Part shown: positions 6,130-6,709 of the stretch, piece after piece
Numbering within the stretch: the stretch's first letter is position 1
Layout: the number at the start of each line of letters is the position of its first letter
Assembly: GCA_030655675.1 (NCBI GenBank)
Contig: JAUSPM010000024.1
Location: 1 to 6,709, forward strand
DNA from: Methanosarcinaceae archaeon
GTDB taxonomy: Archaea; Halobacteriota; Methanosarcinia; Methanosarcinales; Methanosarcinaceae
Length of the DNA: 6,709 nucleotides
Direction: 5' to 3'
Program-made: the position numbers and the translations under genes
The notes under the pieces: generated by a model
What the model was told of the DNA's origin: nothing
The model's input: only the letters and a program-made list of their open reading frames with translations
Databases searched by the model: none

Positions 6130-6709
6130 AAGTAATCCCCCAAATTATACTGCTTAGGCACAGAAGTGGTCTTTTTGGTCCCGTACTTTGCTTTTTCTTC
6201 TGCAACCCCTTTGTCAGCATACTCGTTGTCAACCTTAACCACAACCTCAACTTCACCCTCACCCTCACCCTCAACCTCAACCTCAACCTCGTCTTCGGAA
6301 ATGCCCTCATCTTCATTTTTCGAGTCACCCACATAGACCTCTATCGTCTCTTCACAAATTAATTCAGGGATCGACCCTACCACCATCGCCTCCGGCATTA
6401 CGTCCCTCTTAATATGCGGCATCGGTTCTGTAAAATCCATGCCTTCGATCAGTTTACCAATACGCATTTCAGTTTCAGCGTCAAGTTTGCTTTTCCCGAT
6501 CCGCATATCCCTTACGATCTCATCAATTACCAGACCCGCACTGGTGAGATCCATCTTCTTGATCTCCTCTTTTACTGCTTCATCAGGGTCTGAAAATGAT
6601 ACACTCACCAGTGTATTGCCATCAATCTCACCACCAACGCGCATATCCCTGATCCTTGGAACCAACGCGCCTTGTTTTAACAAAAACTCCTCGACCTCAC
6701 TGAATGAGA
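6126..6709 (-). CDS. mre11: Mre11 nuclease, C-terminal part (cut by the window edge)
   Basis: The frame stays open to the window end, so the gene starts beyond 6709; about 194 C-terminal codons are visible. A TTG at 6683 is in frame but is not taken as the start, because coding continues upstream as SFSEVEEFLL. The phosphodiesterase domain with the metal-binding motifs is outside the window, so the name rests on position: the stop overlaps the rad50 start by four bases (GTGA), the usual archaeal mre11-rad50 arrangement, and the long divergent tail ending NLGDYL would suit Mre11 of methanogens. Visible are three similar DMRVG/DMRIG/EMRIG segments, an acidic low-complexity stretch with alternating Val/Glu and Gly/Glu (about 6234-6293), a Lys-rich linker, and a terminal NLGDYL that could contact Rad50 (inference). 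Another gene between mre11 and rad50 is possible but less likely. Confidence 0.68.
   Translation of the reverse strand, partial: SFSEVEEFLLKQGALVPRIRDMRVGGEIDGNTLVSVSFSDPDEAVKEEIKKMDLTSAGLVIDEIVRDMRIGKSKLDAETEMRIGKLIEGMDFTEPMPHIKRDVMPEAMVVGSIPELICEETIEVYVGDSKNEDEGISEDEVEVEVEGEGEGEVEVVVKVDNEYADKGVAEEKAKYGTKKTTSVPKQYNLGDYL
6247..6288 (-). repeat. Hexanucleotide tandem repeat in the mre11 tail
   Basis: Seven consecutive six-base units are visible on the plus strand: TCAACT, then TCACCC three times, then TCAACC three times, with degenerate units on both sides (ACAACC before, TCGTCT after). On the coding strand they are GAGGTT or GGTGAG type codon pairs, giving alternating Val-Glu and Gly-Glu dipeptides. 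Because the unit is six bases, changes in copy number keep the reading frame and only alter linker length. Confidence 0.85.

Noticed and set aside
6247..6288. Possible CRISPR-like or telomere-like repeat
   Set aside because: The units are six bases with no spacers, lie in frame within a coding region and encode an acidic dipeptide tract.
6104..6334. Arg/Leu-rich 76-residue ORF (RLRLRVRVRV) on the minus strand
   Set aside because: It is the hexanucleotide repeat of the mre11 tail read in another frame.
6681..6683. TTG at 6683 as the start of a separate 185-residue gene
   Set aside because: The frame is open to the window edge and the upstream codons read as continued protein, so this is an internal leucine of a longer gene.

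Overview
The window looks archaeal and probably comes from a methanogen-like euryarchaeon (Methanosarcinales or ANME relatives). This is inferred from gene content: a stand-alone YhbY/CRM protein, a COG2231-type HhH-GPD glycosylase, a TPD-motif protein (archaeal homologue of human CDIN1/C15orf41) and an Mre11-Rad50 pair with a GTGA overlap. The genus cannot be named from the sequence alone. No tRNA, rRNA or CRISPR array was seen, and no stretch over 300 bases lacks a gene.

Layout. Positions 1-1643 are a complete single-gene IS66-family insertion sequence (ISBst12-like, without tnpA/tnpB). It is bounded by perfect 14-bp terminal inverted repeats beginning GTAA, and its intact DDE transposase lies on the minus strand. 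The window begins on the first base of the element, so the left target duplication and left flank are missing. After an 82-bp gap comes a tight plus-strand operon: a CRM-domain RNA-binding protein (1726-1980), an HhH-GPD DNA glycosylase (2001-2630) and a TPD-motif PD-(D/E)XK-like nuclease (2648-3433), with gaps of 20 and 17 bases. It converges on a minus-strand mre11-rad50 operon across a 17-bp spacer. Rad50 (3451-6129) is complete. Mre11 is represented only by its C-terminal part (6126-6709) and runs off the right edge.

How the genes fit together. Four of the five non-transposon genes are nucleic-acid repair or processing genes: base-excision glycosylase, putative nuclease, and the double-strand-break complex. 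The most interesting biology is the pairing of the poorly understood TPD/CDIN1-family protein with a base-excision glycosylase and a CRM protein, next to Mre11-Rad50. Smaller oddities are a degenerate iron-sulfur loop in the glycosylase, a five-glycine break in the Rad50 coiled coil, and a hexanucleotide repeat encoding an acidic Val/Glu/Gly tract in the Mre11 tail. I see no convincing evidence of a wholly new system.
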